Shown piece by piece: positions 22,899 to 30,796 of a stretch of DNA of 64,000 nt (positions within the stretch are counted from its first letter, which is position 1; each line of letters opens with the position of its first letter). The stretch covers positions 2,666,001-2,730,000 of the forward strand of contig NC_018514.1 of assembly GCF_000292915.1 (NCBI RefSeq). The letters are read 5' to 3'. Source of the DNA: Burkholderia cepacia GG4 (GTDB taxonomy: Bacteria > Pseudomonadota > Gammaproteobacteria > Burkholderiales > Burkholderiaceae). The notes under the pieces were generated by a model. It saw nothing but the letters and a program-made list of their open reading frames with translations. It made no database searches and was not told where the DNA came from. Position numbers and translations under genes: made by a program.

Positions 22899-23516
22899 AT
22901 GCAAACCGTTGCAGTACTCGACTTCGAAACAACCGGGCTTTCTCCGAACATGGGGGACCGGGCGACCGAGATCGCCGTGATTCTTCTGCGCGACGGCGAG
23001 ATCGTCGACCGTTACCAGAGCCTGATGAACGCGGGACGCCGCATTCCGTCGGACGTTGTCGCACTCACCGGCATCACGAACGAGATGATTGCAACGGCGC
23101 CCCCGGTGTCGAAGGTCATGAAGGAAGCCGCCGCATTCGTCGGCAGCCATCCCGTCGTCGCGCACAACGCCGGCTTCGACAAGCGGTTCTGGCAGGCCGA
23201 GCTCGGCATGCTCGGCATGGCGGCCGAGCATGCGTTCGCCTGCACGATGCTCGTGGCGCGGCGCATCTACCCGGACGCGCAAAGTCACCGCCTGTCGAAC
23301 CTGGCGGACATGCTGCGGCTTCCGCAGTCGGGCCGCGCTCACCGGGCGATGGTCGACGCGGAGATCGCGAGCCATCTGTGGTGCCGATTGCAGCGCGATA
23401 TCGGCGAGACCTACGGGCTGCAGCACGTCGACCACGGGCTCATGTCGCGCTTGCAGAAGACGAGCAAAGCCAAGGTCGCGACGTTTTTCGGGTCATTGGC
23501 CGCCGGTACGCGCTGA
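22899..23516 (+). CDS. DnaQ-like DEDDh 3'-5' exonuclease
   Basis: This 205-residue single-domain exonuclease shows all DEDDh motifs: D8 and E10 in DFETTG, HNAGFD in the middle, and HRAMVDAE at the end. It resembles the proofreading epsilon domain but is a stand-alone protein, perhaps used in repair or RNA turnover. I prefer the ATG at 22899 to a TTG two codons upstream. Its stop lies 2 bp from the truncated Lrp copy, the left boundary of the island. Confidence 0.88.
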   Translation: MQTVAVLDFETTGLSPNMGDRATEIAVILLRDGEIVDRYQSLMNAGRRIPSDVVALTGITNEMIATAPPVSKVMKEAAAFVGSHPVVAHNAGFDKRFWQAELGMLGMAAEHAFACTMLVARRIYPDAQSHRLSNLADMLRLPQSGRAHRAMVDAEIASHLWCRLQRDIGETYGLQHVDHGLMSRLQKTSKAKVATFFGSLAAGTR

Positions 23517-23518
23517 CA

Positions 23519-23691
23519 TCACGCGTCGAGATCCACCGGGACCTCGAGCCCGACCTTCACGCGGCTCATGCTCACCAGCGTCTTGAACCGCTTCACGTTG
23601 TTGTTCGCGAAGAACAGCTCGCGCGTGAGCGCGTTGTACTGATCCATGTTCCGCACGGCCAGGATCAGCACGAAATCTCATTCCCCGGTCA
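23519..23691 (-). pseudogene. Truncated 3' copy of the Lrp/AsnC gene
   Basis: This piece encodes the last 57 or so codons of the Lrp-type gene found intact at 30141-30617. It ends in VPVDLDA and a stop, whereas the intact copy ends VPVGSDE. Over 159 bp the two copies differ at one base (23678 versus 30300), which turns a Trp codon (TGG) into TGA. It has no promoter or start and breaks off at 23691 against foreign sequence. Confidence 0.9.
23533..23691. repeat. Left 159-bp direct repeat of the island
   Basis: Identical to 30155-30313 except for one base. It marks the left boundary of the inserted DNA and lies wholly within the 3' end of the Lrp gene. Confidence 0.95.
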
Positions 23692-24663
23692 GAGTCGGTC
23701 GTTGTGTCGTTTCAGGCATGAAGTCGCACGAATTGCTAAAGACCGACGCCGTCGGTATGACCGATATTGCAGGCCTCAGCCGCGAACGCTCACTTACCGC
23801 TCTGATGACCGGATGCGGCCGAATCTGCGCAACAGCTAATCCAGTCAAATACGACGCAGTATGGAGACGTTCCGTCTCAAGCCCCACGCATGTTGCGCTC
23901 GACATACCAGGGAGTTGCTGAGATCCGCCGGAATCACGCGACGTTGGGACCGCGGCGAACGTGACGGATTCAATTCACGACGCCGATGATTGTGCTCTAG
24001 TGCCGGCACCGAGTCGCCATCTACAGTAATGAGGCGCCCGTCAATTCGACACGGACACTTCTTTTATCGACGAACGATGATGATCGCGCCAGAAGGAGAT
24101 CGCGTGTCGATCCATTCGGGGACGGATTGACCCCATTTCATGCAGTGCCGCCAAAATTGCTCGGCGATGTACTTGACGGGTCGGTCACGCGGAGAAGAAA
24201 TACTCGCCCCGCTCATTCGCAGCGGTTCCAAGCATGTCGCTGCCTTCGACGCCTGTAGGGATGAGATTAGAGGGCCGTACCACGGCGGCCGGTGCTTGAC
24301 AGAGCTTTGATATCGAGGGGGTTTGCGCAAATCACCCGATGAGGGGCGGTTGCGTCAGTTAATCGCACCTCCGAATATTTCTTCAGTGCACAAGATCCTG
24401 CCGGAAAATGGACCGTTGCATGGGCCTTCTTGGGACAAAGCCATAACCCGGCAACGTTTCGTCAGCCGTTTCGCAGAATCATGAGTGTCTTTTTTATAAG
24501 TTAAAACAATTCATGGGATTGTTTAAATTTGTGTCGAAAAATCAACAAGCATTTCGAACTTGTCTTATGGATTTGTGTTTTGTAAATCGGCAATCTTCCG
24601 GAAACGCGTTGTGTGACTTGTATCGCGCATTTCATTCTGATAATTCAGTGGACTGGAGGATTT
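23692..24663. other. Left arm of the island, no clear gene
   Basis: Nearly 1 kb without a gene I can support. Composition is intermediate up to about 24.4 kb and AT-rich beyond. A minus-strand frame at 24064-24330 (88 codons) shows no family features, and a plus-strand frame at 24513-24740 overlaps the next gene. The T-rich stretch at 24490-24530 is the likely promoter region of the cluster, but I see no convincing -35/-10 pair. Confidence 0.5.
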
Positions 24664-25359
24664 ATGAGTGCAATTATGGATTACAAGTGCGGTGTCGAGA
24701 GTTTTGTGTATCCAGAAGCGCTGGCGCGATACGAGCATGAAGGTGTAATTGGAAAATTTCGAGATGAGTGGGATGTTGAGGAGGCGGAAGCGATCGATAT
24801 TTTTTCTGAAGCAAAGAAGTTTCTTTGCGTGTCAGAATGTGCGCAAAAGCAATGTATCGAGTTTGAGGTGGATGAGTCGATTTTGATGATTGATAAAATG
24901 TGGCACCATTTTATTCTCTTCACCAAAGATTATGAGGGATTTTGCAATCGATTCTTTGGCAGAATGCTTCACCATGTGCCTTTCTGTGCGGCGCATCTGA
25001 GCCAGAAAGTCAAAACTCTGGCTCAGAATGGAGTAACTCTAAAGGACTTTAACCGGGCTCGACTGGAAAAGCAGCTCCAGTTTATCAGTTCGACAATTGG
25101 AGATGAAACGCTGAGAAAGTGGTACGTAGGATATGGTGAAAAATATTCGTTGAGAAAAATGAATATGCTGCGAAGGGCTATCGCTCATGGCGCGCCTGAT
25201 AGGTACGGGACGTCGATCGACCTGCAATTGACTTCGAGTATGACCGGGTGTGAATTGGTCGCGGAGATCGTTAAAAAATCCGAAATTGCGATGGGCTGCG
25301 GCAGGCGCGGATGCGGTATGTATTGCACCTGCAACTCCTCACGTGATCTTTATGCCTAA
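24664..25359 (+). CDS. GRDP-like domain protein with Cys-rich C-terminus
   Basis: This 231-residue protein is the first gene of the island cluster. Residues 70-107 read DESILMIDKMWHHFILFTKDY, then FC (93-94), FFGR and HHVP (103-106). This resembles the D..WH.F...T..Y..FC..FG....HH.P pattern of bacterial relatives of the glycine-rich-domain-protein-like family. The tail has four cysteines in 12 residues (C212, C217, C221, C223) within MGCGRRGCGMYCTC and two tyrosines. Biochemical function is unknown. The tail could bind metal or be a substrate for the neighbouring oxygenases; that is inference. The ATG at 24664 follows GGAGGA, and codon use is AT-rich. Confidence 0.75.
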   Translation: MSAIMDYKCGVESFVYPEALARYEHEGVIGKFRDEWDVEEAEAIDIFSEAKKFLCVSECAQKQCIEFEVDESILMIDKMWHHFILFTKDYEGFCNRFFGRMLHHVPFCAAHLSQKVKTLAQNGVTLKDFNRARLEKQLQFISSTIGDETLRKWYVGYGEKYSLRKMNMLRRAIAHGAPDRYGTSIDLQLTSSMTGCELVAEIVKKSEIAMGCGRRGCGMYCTCNSSRDLYA

Positions 25360-25455
25360 CGTTGGGTGGTGCAAAAATCGGTTGCCCCGACGGTGTGTTA
25401 ATTCGAGGTCAAGTTCGGGGCGATCATACAAAGGGTCGGGGATAAAGGGTGGCTC

Positions 25456-27117
25456 GTGTCTCAATATTCTACGAAGTTATGGTTTCTATACAAGTGGCAT
25501 TTTGGGGCTGTACTGGCTCTTGCGTGCTTGAGTGCAGCTCTGAATACGTCGTTTGGCGCAATGTTGAAGTGGTTAACTGATAGCTTGCTGCATGGAAGGC
25601 AAGATGCATTACTCTACTTTATTGCCTTGTTTTCGTTGCAGAGATTTCTACTTCCAATTGTTGGCGCCAGCGGAACACTGATTTCGAACAAGCTCGCTAA
25701 CCGGATTGAGAGTGACGTTCGCAACAAGTGGTACGAGTACGTTGTAACGATGGGTTATCGTAGCGCCAGACTGAAGAATTCCGGAGAATATCAAAAGAAA
25801 ATCCAGGAGGCGATTGCTTCGGTGCGCACCCTGTTAAACAATACATTAAGATCATTGCTGTCGATCACGCTTGAGATCGCGTCTGTCACGTTATTTTCCG
25901 TTTTTCTTGTGGGATGGGATGCAGGTTTAATTTTGGTCTCATTTGCGGTCATCTACTCTACTTTTGTCATCTATGTGACGAAGAGGCGAGTACCATTGTT
26001 GAGAGGTATCGCAAAATCGAATGCTGAATGCGCAGCATTCATGCATGACAGCTTTATCAATTCGGGTTCCATTTCCCCGAGTGTGCTGATTGAGCGAATG
26101 AGCCGTCACAATGCACTGCTAGCTGGGTTGGAAAATAGAAAGAACAAAAACTCGAAGACATTATTTTTAGATAGTGCTGCTTCCTCTGTTATATGCCTGG
26201 TAGTGTGTTCTTTGAGTCTTATGTGGTACTCCAGCCAAGGGGAGGGCGCAATTGGCACTGTTATTATGCTCGCAACCGGGCTGACGCAACTGATTGTTCA
26301 GATCAATACGCTTGGTTTTAACTATAGAAATATCCTCAGTGCGAGGATAGATATTTCGAGAATTTCGGAAGGGTTGGAGATAAGGGTTAGTTCAGATTCT
26401 GATCTGCATTCTTTGGTATTCGACGCGGAATGCTACGAATTCTCATTTCGAGGTTTCAGGGCGGCGGATCTGAATGAGAACAACATGCTGCCAATTCATG
26501 GGGAAATTTCGATCGCGTTGGGATCGCTTAACGCACTGCGGGGCCCTAGCGGTATTGGGAAGAGTACTGTCGCGCGTGCGATGCGTGGGGAAATTCGATC
26601 GCTGAGAGATCAATTGCTCATAAATGGCGTTGATGTATTTGGTCTGAGTTCAAATTTGTTATTGAAAAAGATTGGCTACATTTCTCAGGATAATATTATT
26701 TTCAATGAGTCTATCGCTGAAAATCTTCGCTACGGCAGACGTGATATCACGCGAGAAGAAATTGTCGATACGCTTGAAAAGGTTGGGCTCCATAAATTTG
26801 CGAACGATCTTGAATATATCGTTGGTGAAAAAGGCGGCCGACTTTCTGGGGGCGAGCGCCAGCGATTGGTTATTGCCAGGGGGTTGCTGCAGGAATGCGA
26901 CATCTTGATATTGGATGAACCATTTTCGGGATTGGATGAAAAAGGTGCCCGTGAACTTGCGGGAACTATAACGCTCCTCGCGCGTAGTGTGGGCATATTC
27001 GTGATAGCGCATCAACCCCTGGGAATTATTTTCGGGCCAGGCTCAAGAATTAATTCGCATGTCATGGAGGAGTCTGACGGTGCAATCCATATTAAGCAAG
27101 GGGTGCAGGCATGCTGA
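25456..27117 (+). CDS. ABC exporter, fused membrane and ATPase domains
   Basis: This 553-residue half-transporter has about six membrane helices in residues 14-290 and an ATPase domain from about 345. Walker A is GPSGIGKST (363-371), the Q-loop SQD is at 410-412, the signature LSGGE at 463-467, Walker B ILILDEP at 483-489 and the switch H519. It should act as a homodimer exporting a small molecule or peptide. No C39 peptidase domain is present, so it would not cleave a leader. The start is GTG. It overlaps the next gene by 7 bp. Confidence 0.88.
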   Translation: MSQYSTKLWFLYKWHFGAVLALACLSAALNTSFGAMLKWLTDSLLHGRQDALLYFIALFSLQRFLLPIVGASGTLISNKLANRIESDVRNKWYEYVVTMGYRSARLKNSGEYQKKIQEAIASVRTLLNNTLRSLLSITLEIASVTLFSVFLVGWDAGLILVSFAVIYSTFVIYVTKRRVPLLRGIAKSNAECAAFMHDSFINSGSISPSVLIERMSRHNALLAGLENRKNKNSKTLFLDSAASSVICLVVCSLSLMWYSSQGEGAIGTVIMLATGLTQLIVQINTLGFNYRNILSARIDISRISEGLEIRVSSDSDLHSLVFDAECYEFSFRGFRAADLNENNMLPIHGEISIALGSLNALRGPSGIGKSTVARAMRGEIRSLRDQLLINGVDVFGLSSNLLLKKIGYISQDNIIFNESIAENLRYGRRDITREEIVDTLEKVGLHKFANDLEYIVGEKGGRLSGGERQRLVIARGLLQECDILILDEPFSGLDEKGARELAGTITLLARSVGIFVIAHQPLGIIFGPGSRINSHVMEESDGAIHIKQGVQAC

Positions 27118-27983
27118 ATTCCCGGGATTTTCTATCGAAGGGTCTCCATTTGCGGCCATATGTGTTCGACTCAATTAAGGTTGACCGGATAGCTACCTGG
27201 GATGAAGTCAATTCACTTTTGTCGAGTGGATTGCTCGATTATCCGAGAATCCGGGTTGCCGCCGCAGGTAACGTCTATAGTCGAAACTATAACGGATTCC
27301 TCCGCTATTCGTTCTCGGAGAGGGGAGAGAGGCGACCAAGGGTGGTTCCTGGAGTGCTGCGCAAGGCATTGGGCGATGGCTGCGCAATCATCATAGACAA
27401 TTGTGAAGTATTCTTTCCGGGGGTCGGCGCGCTAACAGAAGAAATTAGTTCTTCGCTTTGCTGCCAGGCTTGGGCCAACTTGTATGTTTCACCCAAGGGG
27501 CCGAGTGGATTTGGCTGCCACTTCGACGATCACGACGTCTTTGCTATACAAATTCATGGTATCAAGCGATGGACAATATATGCTCCAACATACCACTCGC
27601 CGAATCGAGGAGATAAGAGTTTCCACTTGCCTTCCCCCAAGGGAGCGCCGCTTAAGGAGTATTTGCTGTCCACGGGAAAGGGCCTGTACTTGCCATTTGG
27701 ATATTGGCATGACGTTGAAGCTATGAGCGATATTTCAATGCACGTGACGATTGGGCTCGACTTTGCCCGCAAGTCGGATGTGCTGACGCTGCTCTTGGAA
27801 AAATTAACCAAGAATCGATTTTTTCGTGACAAGGTGAATTATTCGGCCACTGTGGCCGAGGCGAGCGAGCTGAAGGAAAGGGTAGTCCATTCGATACAAG
27901 AACTGGACATGGAAATGCTCCTTGTGGAGTTGCGTGAGCGAAGACGCGAAAGAAAGGTCGGGTTCGATTTTCCGGCGCTCTGA
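27111..27983 (+). CDS. JmjC/cupin-type Fe(II)/2-oxoglutarate oxygenase
   Basis: This 290-residue protein resembles the bacterial YcfD/RoxA group of JmjC hydroxylases. The iron triad is H137 and D139 in GCHFDDHDVFAIQIHG and H200 in LPFGYWHDV; IKRWTIY follows as in the family. Such enzymes hydroxylate amino-acid side chains of proteins or peptides, for example Arg or His of ribosomal proteins. Here the cluster context favours tailoring of a cluster product. Its start overlaps the exporter gene, which implies coupled translation. Confidence 0.82.
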   Translation: MLNSRDFLSKGLHLRPYVFDSIKVDRIATWDEVNSLLSSGLLDYPRIRVAAAGNVYSRNYNGFLRYSFSERGERRPRVVPGVLRKALGDGCAIIIDNCEVFFPGVGALTEEISSSLCCQAWANLYVSPKGPSGFGCHFDDHDVFAIQIHGIKRWTIYAPTYHSPNRGDKSFHLPSPKGAPLKEYLLSTGKGLYLPFGYWHDVEAMSDISMHVTIGLDFARKSDVLTLLLEKLTKNRFFRDKVNYSATVAEASELKERVVHSIQELDMEMLLVELRERRRERKVGFDFPAL

Positions 27984-28212
27984 AAGAGTATTGCGGGCAG
28001 CAGCAATATAGATGGGGCGGTACTCGGTTCGATGCGAGTAATGTGCAGAATAAGGGTTTTTTTACCTCTGTCTATGACCTGAAGATTTCATGTCGAGCAG
28101 AGAAGTATCGGAAATTGGTATTTGCCTAGTTCGAAAGTGAAGATGTGTTTGGTATAGGGTGGATGCCGGCTGAATAGTTGATGCCAAGAGAAGAGTATAT
28201 ATTTTTTGCGGA

Positions 28213-28605
28213 ATGAGACATAAATACTCGATAGCGCAGATTCGAGATGTCTGGATCAATGCTTACTTGAATGGTGAGGTGGATTGGCTTGCATATCTTG
28301 AGGCGCCATCATTTTTTGTGAATAGAAATGGCGTGCATATATCAAAATCTGAAGAGATTGCATTTATAGAGGTGAGTCGAAGGAAATTCCCGAACAAGCG
28401 CACGAATGATGTCAAATATACGGAGGTAATCGACCAGATGCGGGAGCGCAAGAATTGGGCCACAGTATACGGTTCGGCGCAAATTACGAGGGACGGAGAG
28501 GTGGCCAGTCAATTTGATTTCTTCGAACTGTGGGTGATTGTTGAGAGCCGGTGGCAGGTCGTAATGCTATGCATCGAAGATATCGATCATGCACGCAAAA
28601 TATAA
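28213..28605 (+). CDS. NTF2-like (SnoaL-type) small protein
   Basis: This 130-residue protein has the pattern of the NTF2-like cone fold: an N-terminal helix (IRDVWINAYLNGEVDWL), a middle strand pair, and a C-terminal FDFFELWVIVESRWQVVMLCI. Family members are cyclases, isomerases, hydrolases or non-catalytic scaffolds, so no reaction can be given. It lies 229 bp after the oxygenase gene, an interval with only AT-rich non-coding sequence, and 35 bp before the monooxygenase gene. The ribosome binding site is weak. Confidence 0.65.
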   Translation: MRHKYSIAQIRDVWINAYLNGEVDWLAYLEAPSFFVNRNGVHISKSEEIAFIEVSRRKFPNKRTNDVKYTEVIDQMRERKNWATVYGSAQITRDGEVASQFDFFELWVIVESRWQVVMLCIEDIDHARKI

Positions 28606-28640
28606 CGATGATGGTTTCGCGTCGGGGAAATAAGGGAGCT

Positions 28641-30113
28641 ATGTCCAGGTCGCTTGCGTTTAAAGATGAGTATCGAGGTGCGAGGATGGGTAAAGATTTC
28701 TTGCGACGTCTCGAAAATCATCCTCCTGAGCTTTGGTATCAGGGAAGACGCATCGAAAATGTTCGAGAATCCGCGCAACTCAAAAACGGGATAGAGACGC
28801 TCGCCGCACTTTATGACTATCAATGGGATCGCAGTGATCTCATGTTGGAGAGTATTGACGGCAAACAAGTGAGCAAGTCATTTTCGATCACAAAAAGCCG
28901 AAGTGATTTGCTGTCCGTCGGTAAGGCGCTTCTTGTAGGTGCTGAGTTCAGCCAGGGTATGCTCGGTCGCGATCCAGCTTACCTGAACAGGGCAGTTGCG
29001 TCATTCGCGGGGTCCGCGGATTTTTTCGACATTGGTGGAAGATCGTTTTCGCACAATGCCAGGAAATATTTTCGATTTGTGCGAGACAACGATCTCGCTC
29101 TTACGCATACGATATTGAATCCACGGGCCAATCGCCGAGTCGGGCCAGCGTTTCAAGATGACCCTACTGTATCGGCACATGTCACAAAGGAAACGGATGC
29201 GGGCATCTATGTAACTGGCGCAAGGTTGATTGCGACACTTCCTTTTGCCGATGAGATAGCGGTTTTCCCAGCAAGGTTACTGGATGTTTCAGACGCGTCT
29301 AAACCATACGCATTCGCATTCGTTCTGCCGACCTGTACTGAAGGGTTGAAATTTATCTGTCGTGAATCCGTTGACTACGGGATGGGTCGCAAAAACCATC
29401 CGCTTGGCGCGCGATATGAGGAAATGGATGCTGTAGCGATTTTCGATAATGTGTTGGTTCCGTGGGAGCGGGTATTTTGCTATCGCGATATAGACATTTG
29501 TAATCGCTTCTACGACGCGACCGGTGCGACCGCCCATATAACCTATCAAGTAGTGTGTAAGAACATTGTCAAGATCGAGTTTTTTCTTGGTCTCATTTCC
29601 CTGATGATTCGTGGGTCTGGGCTTGAGTCGTTTCAGCATATTCACGGTAAGATGGCCGAGGTCTGGGCGGGATGGCAAACGATGAAGGCATTCAAATTAG
29701 CCGCAGAGGCCGGGGCGAGGCCGAACGATTTTGGCATGCTGGTTCCTGACTGGGGGCCCCTGGAGGCTGCTCGATACCTGTTTCCCCGCATGTATCCGCA
29801 GATCGTGGAGATCGTTCAGCAGATTGGTGCCAGCGGTTTGGTGACGTTACCGATGAGTCAGGATCTGGATGGGCCGATGCGCGGCGAGATCGATAAATAT
29901 TTTCAAGGCATGAGACTAGAGGCAGAGGAGAAGATTGATTTGTACCGGCTGGCGTGGGATGCATCAATCTCTGCATTTGGTGGACGCCAAGTTCTCTACG
30001 AACGATTCTTCTTTGGTGATCCCGTAAATATGGCGACCCGGATATTTCGAAACAATCCATGCTCAGAATTGATGGAGCGCGTGGATAACTTTATTCGCGA
30101 TGGTCACGGCTAA
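28641..30113 (+). CDS. HpaB-type FADH2-dependent monooxygenase
   Basis: This 490-residue protein belongs to the 4-hydroxyphenylacetate 3-hydroxylase oxygenase family, with a fold like acyl-CoA dehydrogenases. Hallmarks are GMLGRDPAYLN (106-116) and DLALTHTILNPRANR (151-165). Members ortho-hydroxylate phenols, including free or carrier-bound tyrosine, using FADH2 supplied by a separate reductase. No HpaC-type reductase gene is in the island, so it must borrow one. I start at 28641 because AAGGGAG precedes it; a longer frame would overlap the NTF2-like gene. Confidence 0.87.
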   Translation: MSRSLAFKDEYRGARMGKDFLRRLENHPPELWYQGRRIENVRESAQLKNGIETLAALYDYQWDRSDLMLESIDGKQVSKSFSITKSRSDLLSVGKALLVGAEFSQGMLGRDPAYLNRAVASFAGSADFFDIGGRSFSHNARKYFRFVRDNDLALTHTILNPRANRRVGPAFQDDPTVSAHVTKETDAGIYVTGARLIATLPFADEIAVFPARLLDVSDASKPYAFAFVLPTCTEGLKFICRESVDYGMGRKNHPLGARYEEMDAVAIFDNVLVPWERVFCYRDIDICNRFYDATGATAHITYQVVCKNIVKIEFFLGLISLMIRGSGLESFQHIHGKMAEVWAGWQTMKAFKLAAEAGARPNDFGMLVPDWGPLEAARYLFPRMYPQIVEIVQQIGASGLVTLPMSQDLDGPMRGEIDKYFQGMRLEAEEKIDLYRLAWDASISAFGGRQVLYERFFFGDPVNMATRIFRNNPCSELMERVDNFIRDGHG

Positions 30114-30126
30114 CCAATTTTAATAT

Positions 30127-30138
30127 CTTGAATTCAAG
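30127..30138. other. 12-bp palindrome at the island/lrp junction
   Basis: CTTGAATTCAAG is a perfect palindrome lying between the monooxygenase stop and the Lrp stop, 16 bp from the right direct repeat. It could be a weak bidirectional terminator or part of the insertion junction. Confidence 0.45.
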
Positions 30139-30140
30139 CG

Positions 30141-30617
30141 CTACTCGTCCGAACCCACCGGGACCTCGAGCCCGACCTTCACGCGGCTCATGCTCACCAG
30201 CGTCTTGAACCGCTTCACGTTGTTGTTCGCGAAGAACAGCTCGCGCGTGAGCGCGTTGTACTGATCCATGTTCCGCACGGCCAGGATCAGCACGAAATCC
30301 CATTCCCCGGTCACGTAGTAGCACTGCTGGATCTGCGGGCAGCGCTCGAAGGTCCGCTTCATCGCGTCGAGCTGGTCGATCTGCTCGCTCTCGACCTCGA
30401 CGTTCACGACGATCGTCAGCGGATGATCGACCTTGTCCGGCGCGACGATCGCGGTATAGCGCTCGATCACGCCATCTTCCGCGAGCCGCCGCAGGCGGCG
30501 GTTCACGGCGGCGGTCGACAGGTTCACGCGGGCGCCGAGCTCGTTCTGCGGCGTGTGCGCGTCGCGCTGGACTTCCATCAGCAGCTTGCGATCGAACGCA
30601 TCGAGTGGGGTGGGCAT
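30141..30617 (-). CDS. Lrp/AsnC family regulator
   Basis: This 158-residue protein has an N-terminal helix-turn-helix (LDAFDRKLLMEVQRDAHTPQ, then ARVNLSTAAVNRRLRRLAEDGVI) and a C-terminal RAM ligand domain (IQQCYYVTGEWDFVLILAV). Such proteins form octamers and sense amino acids. It is divergent from the diaminopropionate ammonia-lyase gene, which it probably controls. Its last 5 residues (GSDE plus stop region) differ from the displaced copy at 23519, so the C-terminus was supplied by the island event. Confidence 0.9.
   Translation of the reverse strand: MPTPLDAFDRKLLMEVQRDAHTPQNELGARVNLSTAAVNRRLRRLAEDGVIERYTAIVAPDKVDHPLTIVVNVEVESEQIDQLDAMKRTFERCPQIQQCYYVTGEWDFVLILAVRNMDQYNALTRELFFANNNVKRFKTLVSMSRVKVGLEVPVGSDE
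30155..30313. repeat. Right 159-bp direct repeat of the island
   Basis: This copy is inside the intact Lrp gene and matches 23533-23691 at 158 of 159 positions. Confidence 0.95.
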
Positions 30618-30796
30618 GGTGGTGCGGCAACCTCGAAAGAATGAGAAATTTTTGCGTCCGGAGTGCCGATTTGGCGATTTCGTTGACCGGCATGCGCAAT
30701 ATTATTTTCGGACCGACGGCGAGCGCAACCCGTATGCGCCCGCACCGCAACCACCGACGGGCCGCCCGCGCGGCCCCTTTCCGGAGCTTTCCCGTC

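Larger units (their letters stand above)
23692..30154. mobile_element. AT-rich genomic island inserted at lrp 3' end
   Basis: About 6.5 kb lies between two direct repeats of the Lrp gene 3' end. From about 24.4 kb rightward the DNA is clearly richer in A/T than everything on either side, with A/T-ending codons and long T runs, which points to horizontal transfer. It holds one five-gene cluster on the + strand. No integrase, transposase, tRNA or inverted terminal repeat is visible, so the transfer mechanism is unknown. The arrangement restores an intact Lrp gene on the right side, as elements that target gene 3' ends do. Confidence 0.8.

Noticed and set aside
24064..24330. Minus-strand frame containing WIDTRSPSG, reminiscent of serine resolvases
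   Set aside because: Spacing from the preceding DR to IDT is shorter than in resolvases and no catalytic Ser region or other motif is present, so the likeness is probably chance.
24513..24740. 75-codon plus-strand frame at the start of the island cluster
   Set aside because: It overlaps the better supported gene at 24664, lacks a ribosome binding site and shows no domain features.
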